A DNA stretch of 32,168 nucleotides from Planctomycetaceae bacterium (GTDB lineage: Bacteria; Planctomycetota; Planctomycetia; Planctomycetales; Planctomycetaceae). The stretch's first letter is position 1. The number at the start of each line of letters is the position of its first letter. The stretch lies in contig SIAF01000012.1 of assembly GCA_009691905.1 (NCBI GenBank), positions 1 through 32,168 of the forward strand, written 5' to 3'. Below are positions 8,554 to 16,604 of the stretch, piece after piece. A model generated the notes under the pieces. That model was not told where the DNA came from, ran no database searches, and worked only from the letters and a program-made list of their open reading frames with translations. Both the position numbers and the translations under genes were made by a program.

Positions 8554-9495
8554 ATGGGGTTGTTCGACAAGCTCAAACGCGGCCTGCAAAAAACCAAGGA
8601 TCTGTTGCAGACCGACCTACGCGATTTACTCAAGTCGGGCGAAATTCTCACCGAGCCCAAGCTCGAGCAATTTTACTCGCGGCTGATCGCCACCGACATG
8701 GGGGTCGCTTCAGCCAAGGCCATTATCGAAGAACTGCGAGAGAAGCATGTGGGGCGAACCGTCGTCTTCGAAGAGGTCTGGGACACGGTTCGAGCGAAGC
8801 TCAAAGCGCTGCTGAAAGGCGATTCAGGCACGCTCTGGGACGCCAGCCAGCCCTTGTCACCGCTGCGGTTCGCTCCCGAGGGGGTCACGGTCATCCTGGT
8901 GGCAGGGGTCAACGGCGTGGGAAAAACCACCTCCATCGCCAAGCTGGCCAATCTGCTCAAGAAGAACGGCAAGAAGGTCGTGCTGGCGGCGGGAGACACG
9001 TTTCGGGCGGCGGCGGTCGAGCAGCTCACCCTGTGGAGTCAGCGACTGGGGGTCGAGATCGTCACCAAGCCCAGCGGCTCAGATCCCGCCAGTGTGGCCT
9101 ACGCCGGTTGCGCCCGGGCGCTTGAGACGAACGCCGACGTCGTCATTGTCGATACGGCCGGGCGGATTCAGACCCAGCAGAACCTGATGAAGCAGCTCTC
9201 GAAGATCCAGCGGGTCATTGCCGATAAAGTGCCCGGCGCACCGCACGAAGTGCTGCTGGTGCTCGACGCGACGACCGGCCAGAACGGCATCAGCCAGGCG
9301 CAGCACTTCTCGCAGACCGTTTCGTGCACGGGGCTGGTGCTCGCCAAGCTCGACGGCACCGCTAAAGGGGGCATTGTCCTTGCGATTCGGAAAGAGATGA
9401 ATCTGCCGGTCAAGTACGTAGGAGTCGGCGAGCAAATCGACGACCTCGAACTATTTGATCCCGATGAGTTCGTGAACGCGCTGTTTGACCAGTAG
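8554..9495 (+). CDS. ftsY: signal recognition particle receptor FtsY
   Basis: The membrane-associated GTPase that receives SRP-bound ribosomes for co-translational insertion of membrane proteins. The 313-residue protein has a short helical N domain (1-100) and the G domain: G1 GVNGVGKTTS (118-127), the insertion-box motif DTFRAAAVEQL (148-158), G3 DTAGR (200-204) and the closing signature KLDGTAKGG. The guanine-specificity motif reads AKLD where TKLD is usual, a mild change. There is no acidic A domain, so it is the short form. Upstream AAAGGAG about 10 nt before the ATG fixes the start. It is probably expressed alone from the promoter just upstream. Confidence 0.96.
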   Translation: MGLFDKLKRGLQKTKDLLQTDLRDLLKSGEILTEPKLEQFYSRLIATDMGVASAKAIIEELREKHVGRTVVFEEVWDTVRAKLKALLKGDSGTLWDASQPLSPLRFAPEGVTVILVAGVNGVGKTTSIAKLANLLKKNGKKVVLAAGDTFRAAAVEQLTLWSQRLGVEIVTKPSGSDPASVAYAGCARALETNADVVIVDTAGRIQTQQNLMKQLSKIQRVIADKVPGAPHEVLLVLDATTGQNGISQAQHFSQTVSCTGLVLAKLDGTAKGGIVLAIRKEMNLPVKYVGVGEQIDDLELFDPDEFVNALFDQ

Positions 9496-9803
9496 CGCTC
9501 TGCGCGCCGACAGCATTCAGCGACTTTCCGATGTTCCGTGATTTGATGAGTTTGATGGTCGCTTATTGCCGCCAATCTCGGTTGGTGTGACACGCGTCGA
9601 GCCGCATCTTGCCCCATCTGAACAAATTGGGTAGCTTTGACTCCTTGGCCAGCGGTCCCTCCGCCGCTACTACCTGCACCAGTTTGAAGTGGGCAGCAAG
9701 GGATCATCACCGCGTAACGGATCGGCGGAGTTAGAACTCGTGCCGATAGGTGCAGCCCTCGCACGGGGGCGGCAACTCATGTCCAGGTTCGCAGAGTTTC
9801 AGC
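9496..9803. other. 308-bp intergenic region without recognisable feature
   Basis: Between ftsY and the first ExbB-type gene. I see no repeat, RNA gene, strong terminator or promoter at proper spacing. A GTG at 9750 in frame with the next gene could extend it by 18 residues, but these look unlike protein. Confidence 0.5.
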
Positions 9804-10475
9804 ATGTCGCCCCAACTGCGAGAACTGTCGGCGGAAGTGCTCAACGAGCTTTCGGGCTATTCCGCAATTTTCATCACCGGGGTCGCGGTGTTGCATGTCC
9901 TGGCGTTTGGGTGGTTGATCCACTGGTCGCGACGGGATCTGCAGCGAATGGCCGGCGATTTCGACGCCTTCACGCGCGAATTGAAACATCGCAGTGTGCT
10001 CGACCGCTCTCAGGGACTGTCGTCGCAGATCGATGCGTTTCTCGCCGACGTGCGCGAGGTGCTCGATGATCCCACGAGAAAGGCCGAACGCCAGGCATTG
10101 GCCAAGCGTGTGCGCATACTCGATGAGGAGCGACGGTACCTGCAATCGCAGTCGTTTGAAACGTCCTATACCGTCTGCCGGACGATGATTGAAGCCTATC
10201 CGCTGGCGGGGGTTCTGGGCACGATTCTCGCCATCGGGGCGGCCCTCCAGGCCAGCCAGGGCAATTCGCAGAAAACGGTTGCCGACATCGTCCGAAACTT
10301 CGGCGATTCGGTGTGGGCAACGTTCGCCGGACTGTTCGCTGCCATTGTTCTGATGTTTTTGAACAGCCTTGTGGAGACTCGGTTCCGCCGGCTGACGGAA
10401 ACGCGCGAGCACGTTCGCGAAACGATCGTACGAACAAAGCGCGAGCTTTCGCTGCCGGAGGACGGCGCCCCATGA
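9804..10475 (+). CDS. MotA/TolQ/ExbB-type proton channel protein (module I)
   Basis: A 223-residue inner-membrane protein. A first membrane segment lies at about 19-38 (FITGVAVLHVLAFGWLIHW). It is followed by a long charged cytoplasmic helix region, and then by the family pair of membrane segments: AYPLAGVLGTILAIGAAL and VWATFAGLFAAIVLMFLNSL. The G-V-L-G-T-I stretch and the following T-x-x-G-L-x-A-A arrangement are typical of TolQ/ExbB. Such proteins form the proton channel with ExbD/TolR partners. The downstream gene overlaps by 4 bp (ATGA) and encodes a protein with a membrane-embedded Asp, which fits that partnership. I took the ATG at 9804 and not the GTG at 9750. Confidence 0.85.
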   Translation: MSPQLRELSAEVLNELSGYSAIFITGVAVLHVLAFGWLIHWSRRDLQRMAGDFDAFTRELKHRSVLDRSQGLSSQIDAFLADVREVLDDPTRKAERQALAKRVRILDEERRYLQSQSFETSYTVCRTMIEAYPLAGVLGTILAIGAALQASQGNSQKTVADIVRNFGDSVWATFAGLFAAIVLMFLNSLVETRFRRLTETREHVRETIVRTKRELSLPEDGAP

Positions 10476-11248
10476 TGCCCTTCCGCCGGCTCACGTTTCA
10501 ATTGGCGTCGCTGTTGGACCTGCTGTTGATCGTGATGTTTTCGCAGTACCTCGAAGTGCAGATCGTCGCCGAGCAACAAACCGAACGGATGGCGGCCGAG
10601 CAGCAGGCTTCGACCGCCGACCGGGAAACTCTTCGCGAACGATTGAACGAGATGCAAAGGCAATTGCAGGCCTGGGAAGACCAGCAGCGTCGACTCGACA
10701 AAACCGAAACCGAACAACTCGAGCAACTGGGCCGCGTTTTTGGCGAGTTGTTTCACCTGCCGGAGTCGACGATTCGAAAGATCGTCAAGCAGCGCAATCA
10801 GGACCAGGCCGGTCTGTCTTTGGGTGAAGCAACGGCACTGAAACAGGAGTTGCAATCGCTGGCAGCCGCCCGCGGCGATCAGATCGTCGATCACCTGCTT
10901 ACCTACGTCGAGATGAAAAAGCGGTTCGACGTCTGGGAACTTTACCTGCAAGAAAACGGCGCGATCAGCGTCACGGCCGGGACGCATCAGAAGCGAGTTC
11001 AAACGGGAATTGTCGAAACCCCGCAGCAGTTCTCCGATGAACTCTTCAAAATCTACAAGTCTTTTCCTCAGACGAAAAGCATCGTGTTGATTCTCGTCAG
11101 CTACGGCGACTCCCGTCTGTTGCACCGCACGGCTGTCATCAAAGGCTTGCCAATGGTGGCCGAGCGAATGCGGGCCGACAGCAACGGCGCCGCTCGATTC
11201 GAATATGCGGTGCTCGGTTATCGACCCGCGGGCGCTCCCGAGCGCTGA
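10472..11248 (+). CDS. divergent ExbD/MotB-like coiled-coil membrane protein
   Basis: A 258-residue protein, translationally coupled to the ExbB-type gene before it through an ATGA overlap. The N-terminus has one membrane segment, LASLLDLLLIVMFSQYL (11-27), with Asp16 near its start, the position of the proton-carrying Asp in ExbD, TolR and MotB. A long Gln/Glu-rich coiled coil follows (about 32-85), then a helical part, then a C-terminal alpha/beta part from about 150 including SIVLILVSYGDSRLL. I infer a stator partner of the channel protein. There is no OmpA-type peptidoglycan-binding signature that I can see. The assignment rests on layout and context, not on clear family similarity. Confidence 0.65.
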   Translation: MMPFRRLTFQLASLLDLLLIVMFSQYLEVQIVAEQQTERMAAEQQASTADRETLRERLNEMQRQLQAWEDQQRRLDKTETEQLEQLGRVFGELFHLPESTIRKIVKQRNQDQAGLSLGEATALKQELQSLAAARGDQIVDHLLTYVEMKKRFDVWELYLQENGAISVTAGTHQKRVQTGIVETPQQFSDELFKIYKSFPQTKSIVLILVSYGDSRLLHRTAVIKGLPMVAERMRADSNGAARFEYAVLGYRPAGAPER

Positions 11249-11286
11249 GTTTTCCGGCACGTTGTCCCACGCGGAGTACGCCGATT

Positions 11287-11790
11287 ATGGCGGTCAAAGC
11301 ACGAAACTGGCTGTTTATGAAGCGCACCTGGCTCGGTATCGCCGTTGCCGCCGGCGTCCTGGTGGGGGTGAATTTTCCCGAGTTCTGGAAGGGCTTTGGC
11401 GGCGGGGGGGCAAACCCGCTTGGGGTGGGATCCTCTGGAGCGAACGACCCCGATATCTCAGAGACGGCCGCGAAAATCCCGACGGTATCGCCCGTAAAGC
11501 AAACCAAGGTCAGCGACGAGCCCGGCTCGGGCCGCGTTCCTGTCGCGATCAAAGTCGTCATCGCCGAGCGATCGTTCTCGCTCAGCTCGAACGAAGGAGA
11601 GCGACCCATTGACGTCGCCGAAGTCGTTGAACTGGTGAAACGCACTCGCGGCGACGCCGACGGGATCCGATTGCGGATCTACCGCAAACCTTCGTCCCGC
11701 CCCTCGGCAGAAACCGCCCTCCAGAATGCACTCACAGAGGCCGGCATCGGCGAGGACGCGGTTCTGTGGGTTCCGGCGACGAGTGACTGA
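11287..11790 (+). CDS. single-pass membrane protein of module I, unknown function
   Basis: A 167-residue protein with a short basic N-terminus, one membrane segment at about 15-29 (LGIAVAAGVLVGVNF), a Gly-rich linker, and a C-terminal domain of about 80 residues from VPVAIKVVIAERSFSL to the end. That domain has alternating strands and helices and closes with ALTEAGIGEDAVLWVP, which recalls the last helix-strand of ExbD periplasmic domains. I infer an accessory or ExbD-derived partner for module I. It starts 38 bp after the coiled-coil gene on the same strand, so co-transcription is likely. No family name can be given. Confidence 0.6.
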   Translation: MAVKARNWLFMKRTWLGIAVAAGVLVGVNFPEFWKGFGGGGANPLGVGSSGANDPDISETAAKIPTVSPVKQTKVSDEPGSGRVPVAIKVVIAERSFSLSSNEGERPIDVAEVVELVKRTRGDADGIRLRIYRKPSSRPSAETALQNALTEAGIGEDAVLWVPATSD

Positions 11791-11943
11791 ACTGCGGCCT
11801 GCCGCTCGTCGAAGTTGACGGGCAGCAGCACCCGCGAGGCCCACCCGGGCCTGAAATCCGCGCTGATTGACACCACTTACGTCGGTCGATAGCATCGAAA
11901 TGCTTGTTGCACGCGGTCGCGCATCTCTCGGGAATAGCTGTAC

Positions 11944-12576
11944 ATGAGCGTCAATGAACTGGCAAAGTGGCTCGGTAACGCCTGTTACGCATTCCTGGCG
12001 CTGAACTTCATGTTCGGCCTGTACTGTGTCATCTTGATCTGGCGACGGCTGCGACAGTTGCGATTTCGGTCGGTCGATGCCGAGGCGGCGTTCATCGGCG
12101 AGTTGCAGGGCTTGCTTGACAAGAAGGATTACGACTCGGCCGCGAAGCTCTGCGATTATGATTTCCGGGCTTTGCCCCGCATGTGCCTGCTGATGCTGGC
12201 CAATCTCGACGTTGGCTATCGACAGCTTCGGCAGCTCGTTTCCGAGGCGATGCAGCGCCGGATCCTGGCCGACTTGGAGTATCGCCTGAGCTGGATCGTC
12301 ACGGTCATCAAGAGCGGCCCGCTTCTGGGGTTGTTCGGAACCGTGCTGGGGATGATGGCTGCCTTCGGCCGTATCGGGACCGGCGAGAAGGTCCAACCCT
12401 CGCAGATCGCTGACGAGATCAGCATCGCGCTGATCTGCACAGCGATGGGGTTGGGAACCGCGATACCATTGGGGTACATTCTGTCGAGCCTCACGATTCG
12501 CGTTCAGTTGCTGCAGGAATCTCTGGGAATGGGCATGACCAGGATCCTCGAGCATTTCCGCGAAGAGGCCGCCTGA
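11944..12576 (+). CDS. MotA/TolQ/ExbB-type proton channel protein (module II)
   Basis: A 210-residue inner-membrane protein with three hydrophobic segments: YAFLALNFMFGLYCVILIW near the N-terminus, then SGPLLGLFGTVLGMMAAF and the segment around ICTAMGLGTAIPLGYILSS. The second and third carry the usual ExbB signatures: L-L-G-L-x-G-T-V-x-G-M and T-A-x-G-L-x-x-A-I-P. The loop between them (DEISIAL) matches the family pattern. It should form a proton channel with the ExbD-type proteins encoded immediately downstream. It follows the module I genes after 153 bp with no clear feature. Confidence 0.92.
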   Translation: MSVNELAKWLGNACYAFLALNFMFGLYCVILIWRRLRQLRFRSVDAEAAFIGELQGLLDKKDYDSAAKLCDYDFRALPRMCLLMLANLDVGYRQLRQLVSEAMQRRILADLEYRLSWIVTVIKSGPLLGLFGTVLGMMAAFGRIGTGEKVQPSQIADEISIALICTAMGLGTAIPLGYILSSLTIRVQLLQESLGMGMTRILEHFREEAA

Positions 12577-12604
12577 GAACTCAGCCCTTTCGTTGGGGTG
12601 ACCC

Positions 12605-13096
12605 ATGGCCGCGCCTTTAGACCTGAACCTGCCCTCCGGGTCGCTCGATGACGATCCGCTTTTGCCGCCGAGGCTGAGGCGCGGCGACGCACGCTTCGAC
12701 GTCACAGCCATGATCGATCTGGTGTTCATGCTGAACATCTTCTTTCTGGTCACGACGGTCGGGGCGTCGCTGGCGGAGATCGACCTTCCAGCGGCGCGAC
12801 ACTGCGCGCCGGCCGACCGTGATACGTGCGTCGTTCTCACGATCACAGGAGGGGGCGACCGCGGGCCGACGCTGCTTTACGTCGACGACGGACCGACGGG
12901 CGAGCCGCTGAGCGACCCCGCCATTCAAGAGCGCCGCACTCGCGAGGCGGTCGAGGCGGGGGTCCGCGCGAAGAGGATGACCGTGTTGATCAGGGCGGAA
13001 AAGAGCGTGCGGTTGCGCGACGTGGCGCGCATCGGGGGGGTCGCCGTGGCAGTTCCCGGAACCGATCTCAAAGTCTCGGTGATTGAAAAGGAGTGA
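12605..13096 (+). CDS. ExbD/TolR-type protein (module II, first)
   Basis: A 163-residue biopolymer-transport protein. A cytoplasmic N-terminus of about 33 residues precedes one membrane segment, VTAMIDLVFMLNIFFLVTT, with the conserved proton-carrying Asp at residue 38. The periplasmic part (about 55-163) ends VAVPGTDLKVSVIEKE, as in the family. It would pair with the ExbB-type protein encoded 28 bp upstream to convert proton flow into movement of a periplasmic partner. The next gene, another ExbD, begins 9 bp after its stop and its ribosome site overlaps this gene's end. Confidence 0.88.
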   Translation: MAAPLDLNLPSGSLDDDPLLPPRLRRGDARFDVTAMIDLVFMLNIFFLVTTVGASLAEIDLPAARHCAPADRDTCVVLTITGGGDRGPTLLYVDDGPTGEPLSDPAIQERRTREAVEAGVRAKRMTVLIRAEKSVRLRDVARIGGVAVAVPGTDLKVSVIEKE

Positions 13097-13105
13097 CCGT
13101 CCGCG

Positions 13106-13807
13106 ATGATTCGTTTCCATTGCCCGCAATGTTCGAGGAAGATGCAGGTCGAGGATCGGCACGCAGGCCGGTCGGTCAAATGCCCCTATTGCGGCCAGCG
13201 AATGCGCGTCGCGGCAGTTCTGCCGGAGATCTCGGCGCCGGAGGCGAGCTTCGAGCTGCCGGCCGAGAACGAACGTCTTGCCGAATCTGCCCCCCGGCGA
13301 TTGGCGCCTCAAACGGGTGGCGTCGTATCGCGTCGACGCGACGAAGCCGGTGACGCGCCGTTAGTCGCACCGCGGCGGAAAATCGACTTCGAAGAGCTGA
13401 TCGACATGACGGCAATGGTCGACATCGTTTTCTTCCTGTTGATCTTCTTTCTGGTGACGTCAATGCACGCGCTGGATTCGACGATCCCCATGCCCGTGCC
13501 CGACCCGCAGCACTCTTCGTCCGGGGCCGGAGGCGCGGCACAGGCCGCTCTTGATTCTGAAGACTCGCAGATCATTGTTCGCATCGATCGCAACGACGTG
13601 ATTTCGGTGGAAGGAATCGAGATCCGCTCGCCGCAGGAGTTGTTGTTCCGCTTGCGCGAACTCCGCAACGGACCAGGCCGGCCCGAAAAGCTTCTGGTGC
13701 TGGGCAGCGGCGACGCCAGTCACGGCGCAGCGGTGTTGGTGCTGGACGCGGGCCACGAAGTCGAGATGGAGCAGGTCCGACTGGCGATTCGGGACGAGAC
13801 CGAATGA
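13106..13807 (+). CDS. ExbD/TolR-type protein with N-terminal zinc ribbon (module II, second)
   Basis: A 233-residue protein that combines two domains. Residues 1-35 form a zinc ribbon with cysteines C6, C9, C26 and C29 in two CPxC knuckles. A linker of about 60 residues follows. Next comes the ExbD membrane segment MTAMVDIVFFLLIFFLVTS with the conserved Asp at 106, then a periplasmic domain whose C-terminus contains LLVLGSGDASHGAAVLVLD. Since ExbD N-termini are cytoplasmic, the zinc ribbon should face the cytoplasm. AAAAGGAG at the end of the previous gene is its ribosome site, so the two ExbD genes are coupled. The gene converges with the minus-strand module. Confidence 0.88.
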   Translation: MIRFHCPQCSRKMQVEDRHAGRSVKCPYCGQRMRVAAVLPEISAPEASFELPAENERLAESAPRRLAPQTGGVVSRRRDEAGDAPLVAPRRKIDFEELIDMTAMVDIVFFLLIFFLVTSMHALDSTIPMPVPDPQHSSSGAGGAAQAALDSEDSQIIVRIDRNDVISVEGIEIRSPQELLFRLRELRNGPGRPEKLLVLGSGDASHGAAVLVLDAGHEVEMEQVRLAIRDETE

Positions 13808-13913
13808 CGAGGGCAGCCTCCGTTCGACGACGACGGGCGAGTGGTCGGTGATTTCGCGGGTTCCCACCTGGCACGGGCAGGGCCGCGGTCGATTTCGTCG
13901 ATGAAGTCGAAAC

Positions 13914-14828
13914 CTATTTCAGGTACGTCTGCCGGATGACCTTGAACTCGTACCCCTTGCCGGCGCCGACGACCTCGAAATACGTGCGCCGAATCTCGTG
14001 CGACTTGCGGTTATGATACGCCAGCTCGAGTTGTGCAAGCTGGTTTTCGATCGGTTTGGGGTAGAAATGCAGGATCGCCCCGCTCCCGACTTCAATACCG
14101 GCTTTGCGAAACAATTGCAGGTCGGCCTGTTTGCGCGCGCCCCCCTGCCAGGTCATGTACAGCCGGCCTTCGCCGGCGCCCCCGGTGACCGTTCGGGTCT
14201 GGGGCTTGGCTGCCGCGAACTTCGAAACATAGATCAGTTCTTTCCCGATGATCGCACCGAACTCGATCCCGAAAGCGTCGAGTTGCTGGGCGTACTCGTC
14301 GAGGCTCTGGCGGTCGGAGAAGCGCACATACCACCGTTGCTCGCGCGGAAACCCGCGCAGGCCCGGCCCCGAACCTAATGCCCGCCGCCCGGTGCCGCTG
14401 GCGCTGCCCGGCTTGCCGGCGTTCCGTTCGCCCATCCCGAATTGCCTCTCGGGAGCCAGATCGAACTCCTGCCCGGCAGCCTCGTCGGCCAGCGCCACCA
14501 TGTTATCGAGCGTTTGCTCGATCTCATTCTGATCCGAAACGACGTCGCCGGGTGTCGGGTCGGTAATCTCCGGCAACGGCGAATCGACTCGGAGCGACTC
14601 GTCGGGAGAGCCGTCTTCGACTCCGCCCGGCCATTCGACCAGTTCGACCGGAAACGCCGGCAGGGGCTTGGCAGTGCGGCTGGCGAACCACGCGAACGAC
14701 AGGACACCGACAATCACTGCCAGAGCGATGACCGCCGCCATCAACCCCGAGCTGACGTGATCGTAAGGTGTCACATGCAGCACCGGTGGAGGGGGGGCGG
14801 TGTCGGTTGTGGAGCTGCGTTTGGCCAT
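13914..14828 (-). CDS. TonB-like single-pass membrane protein of unknown function (module III)
   Basis: A 304-residue protein. A basic and Pro-rich N-terminus precedes one membrane segment at about 29-50 (LMAAVIALAVIVGVLSFAWF). A long Asp/Glu/Pro-rich linker follows (about 55-160), then a C-terminal domain of about 140 residues that starts with EQRWYVRFSDRQSLDEYA. The membrane-anchor, extended linker and globular C-terminus recall TonB/TolA, but I see no sequence similarity to either. The gene is last in a minus-strand set with an ExbB-type and two ExbD-type genes, which favours a transducer role. I chose the ATG at 14828; the frame is open to 14927. Confidence 0.65.
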   Translation of the reverse strand: MAKRSSTTDTAPPPPVLHVTPYDHVSSGLMAAVIALAVIVGVLSFAWFASRTAKPLPAFPVELVEWPGGVEDGSPDESLRVDSPLPEITDPTPGDVVSDQNEIEQTLDNMVALADEAAGQEFDLAPERQFGMGERNAGKPGSASGTGRRALGSGPGLRGFPREQRWYVRFSDRQSLDEYAQQLDAFGIEFGAIIGKELIYVSKFAAAKPQTRTVTGGAGEGRLYMTWQGGARKQADLQLFRKAGIEVGSGAILHFYPKPIENQLAQLELAYHNRKSHEIRRTYFEVVGAGKGYEFKVIRQTYLK

Positions 14829-14994
14829 GTTCAACGTGCTTCCAGGTCTGATGCGGGCGAGGACGTCATCAACACCACAAACTGCAATCTGACCGTCCCA
14901 ATGTCGAACCGAATGCAGCCAAACCAAAGGCCGTGCAGCCGAAGGTTCCGGCGACTTACCGATTGTCGTGTACGCGACTGATGCCCGATCCGGC

Positions 14995-16005
14995 CTACAA
15001 ACCCAGACCGCTTTCGTGCGTCTGGCTGTGTACGGCAGTGTTCGCTGAAGCGACCGGGGCCGGCGCCCCCGGCCCCTGCTCGTTAATGAGCCAGTCAGCG
15101 ATCGTAGCGTCGTCCACCGGGACCTGCTTCGAATTGGCCCTTCGCGTCCGCGCCTTCCGCCGGGTCAGCACGACCACCAGGATTGTCAGCAATGCCACGC
15201 AGCCTCCGGCAATCCAAAGCGCCGTGCTCGAGGCCCAGCGCGGCGCCGGAGCGATCGATCGCTCGACCGCGCGCATTCGACCGACCACCAGGGGGGCCGC
15301 GCGTCCCTTGTCGAAGGCCGTGTAAGACATGGTTTTCAGGAAATACCCAACGAAAATCCCCTCTTCCTGCACGTCGTCGCCGACGTGCATTCCCGGGGGC
15401 AACTCGCTGAAGACGACCACGTAGGGGTAAGATTTCGATTCGTCAGTCCAACCCCAGGCTTCATAAACGCGCTCGACCTTCGCCGAATTTTTCGGAGCCT
15501 CATACTCCAGGATGCGTTTCACATGCAACCTCAACCGCAACGGCTGGCCGCGATATTTTTCGGGTTGCTCCCAGAGTTGCGCGAAGGACACGTCACGTCG
15601 GGCACGACGGCTCAGTTCATCGAACGATTGAGCCCGCGCCCACCTCATCAATCGCCAGTAAGCGGGCATTTCGGAATGCGTCAGGGGGGCCTTGTCGGAG
15701 ATGGCGGCAAACTGCCCGAGCGCCGCGGCCTCTTCTTCCGGATCGACGTCGGTTGCTTCCGGAACAACCGCTTCCACCGGCTTCGACCGCGTGGGCCGGC
15801 CGGTGGGAACCGCCACGCTGGCCGGCCTGGGGAGGGGCTCGGCTTCGGCCGCGGCGTCGGAAGCCAGCCAGCGCCAGGTTTGTGGATCCCGCGCCCGGGT
15901 GTAGATCAACCCGAGGATGATCAACATCACCACCATGCTGGAGAGCTTGGTCGAACTTCTGCTGCCAAAGGCACCCCGCGACGATCTTCGCAGAGATCTG
16001 GACAT
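14995..16005 (-). CDS. two-pass membrane protein of unknown function (module III)
   Basis: A 336-residue protein. An N-terminal membrane segment lies at about 21-35 (LSSMVVMLIILGLIYT). A periplasmic part of about 220 residues follows, and then a second membrane segment (ALWIAGGCVALLTILVVVLT) and a charged cytoplasmic tail. Within the periplasmic part, QPEKYRGQPLRLRLHVKRI and the following strands look like a small beta-barrel of OB type. CCAGGAGAG just before the ATG at 16005 is a strong ribosome site and settles the start. It follows the ExbD genes on the same strand. I cannot name a family; a role in the Exb/Tol-type complex is inferred from context only. Confidence 0.7.
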   Translation of the reverse strand: MSRSLRRSSRGAFGSRSSTKLSSMVVMLIILGLIYTRARDPQTWRWLASDAAAEAEPLPRPASVAVPTGRPTRSKPVEAVVPEATDVDPEEEAAALGQFAAISDKAPLTHSEMPAYWRLMRWARAQSFDELSRRARRDVSFAQLWEQPEKYRGQPLRLRLHVKRILEYEAPKNSAKVERVYEAWGWTDESKSYPYVVVFSELPPGMHVGDDVQEEGIFVGYFLKTMSYTAFDKGRAAPLVVGRMRAVERSIAPAPRWASSTALWIAGGCVALLTILVVVLTRRKARTRRANSKQVPVDDATIADWLINEQGPGAPAPVASANTAVHSQTHESGLGL

Positions 16006-16084
16006 CGCAAACTCTCCTGGATACGACAGCGGTTGAGAGCGGGGGACAGAGCTCAGAGCCTGGCCCCATTTTTCACCAGCGGAC

Positions 16085-16603
16085 TTATTGTTTCGCGCCC
16101 GGCTCGGGCAGTTCGGAAAAGCTGATTTTTTGTAACCGCGTGCCGTCGGGCAGCTTCTGCCGCGCGCAAACATCAATGATTTTCATCAACTCTTCGTAGC
16201 GCAGATCAGGTGCGACCCGGATCAACACCTGGTCGTAGGGGGTATGTTGAATGCCGAATAACCCGCGGAGCAGTCGATCGAGTTCGTGCAGGTTATAGGC
16301 ATTTGCCGGACCGACGAACGCCCGTCCCGGTCCCAGGCCGACCGACGTCACGTCGCCATCGCCATTGGCCCGAATCGTGAGCACCAGAGAATTCGTTGAA
16401 AACCCCCCGCCGTTGCCGGAGTCGACGGCCTGCTCGGGTTGGACGTTGGTGATGGGCACCGGCGGCGGCAGGTTCAGCGACAACTGTCCTTCGATCGGCG
16501 CCGGTCGGAATGTGAGGATGAAAAACGTCAGTAGCTGGAAGGCCATGTCGAGCATGGCGGCCAGGTTCAATTCGACTTCGCCTAATCGTCGTCGTCGGCG
16601 CAT
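16085..16603 (-). CDS. ExbD/TolR-type protein (module III, second)
   Basis: A 172-residue protein with an arginine-rich start, MRRRRRLGEVELNLAAMLDM, and a single membrane segment with the conserved Asp at residue 19. The periplasmic domain runs to the C-terminus and includes DQVLIRVAPDLRYEELMKII, a typical ExbD helix-strand arrangement. It begins 1 bp after the stop of the preceding ExbD gene (16605), which indicates tight translational coupling. The two ExbDs probably form mixed dimers inside the ExbB pore. Confidence 0.88.
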   Translation of the reverse strand: MRRRRRLGEVELNLAAMLDMAFQLLTFFILTFRPAPIEGQLSLNLPPPVPITNVQPEQAVDSGNGGGFSTNSLVLTIRANGDGDVTSVGLGPGRAFVGPANAYNLHELDRLLRGLFGIQHTPYDQVLIRVAPDLRYEELMKIIDVCARQKLPDGTRLQKISFSELPEPGAKQ

Positions 16604-16604
16604 G

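Noticed and set aside
9168-9764. Minus-strand frame crossing the ftsY end and the following gap
   Set aside because: Most of it is antisense to ftsY and the translation is low in hydrophobic pattern and without motif.
9804-11248. A Zorya-type anti-phage system (ZorA/ZorB-like pair)
   Set aside because: The channel protein lacks the long C-terminal tail of ZorA, the partner shows no OmpA-type domain, and no helicase or nuclease genes follow.
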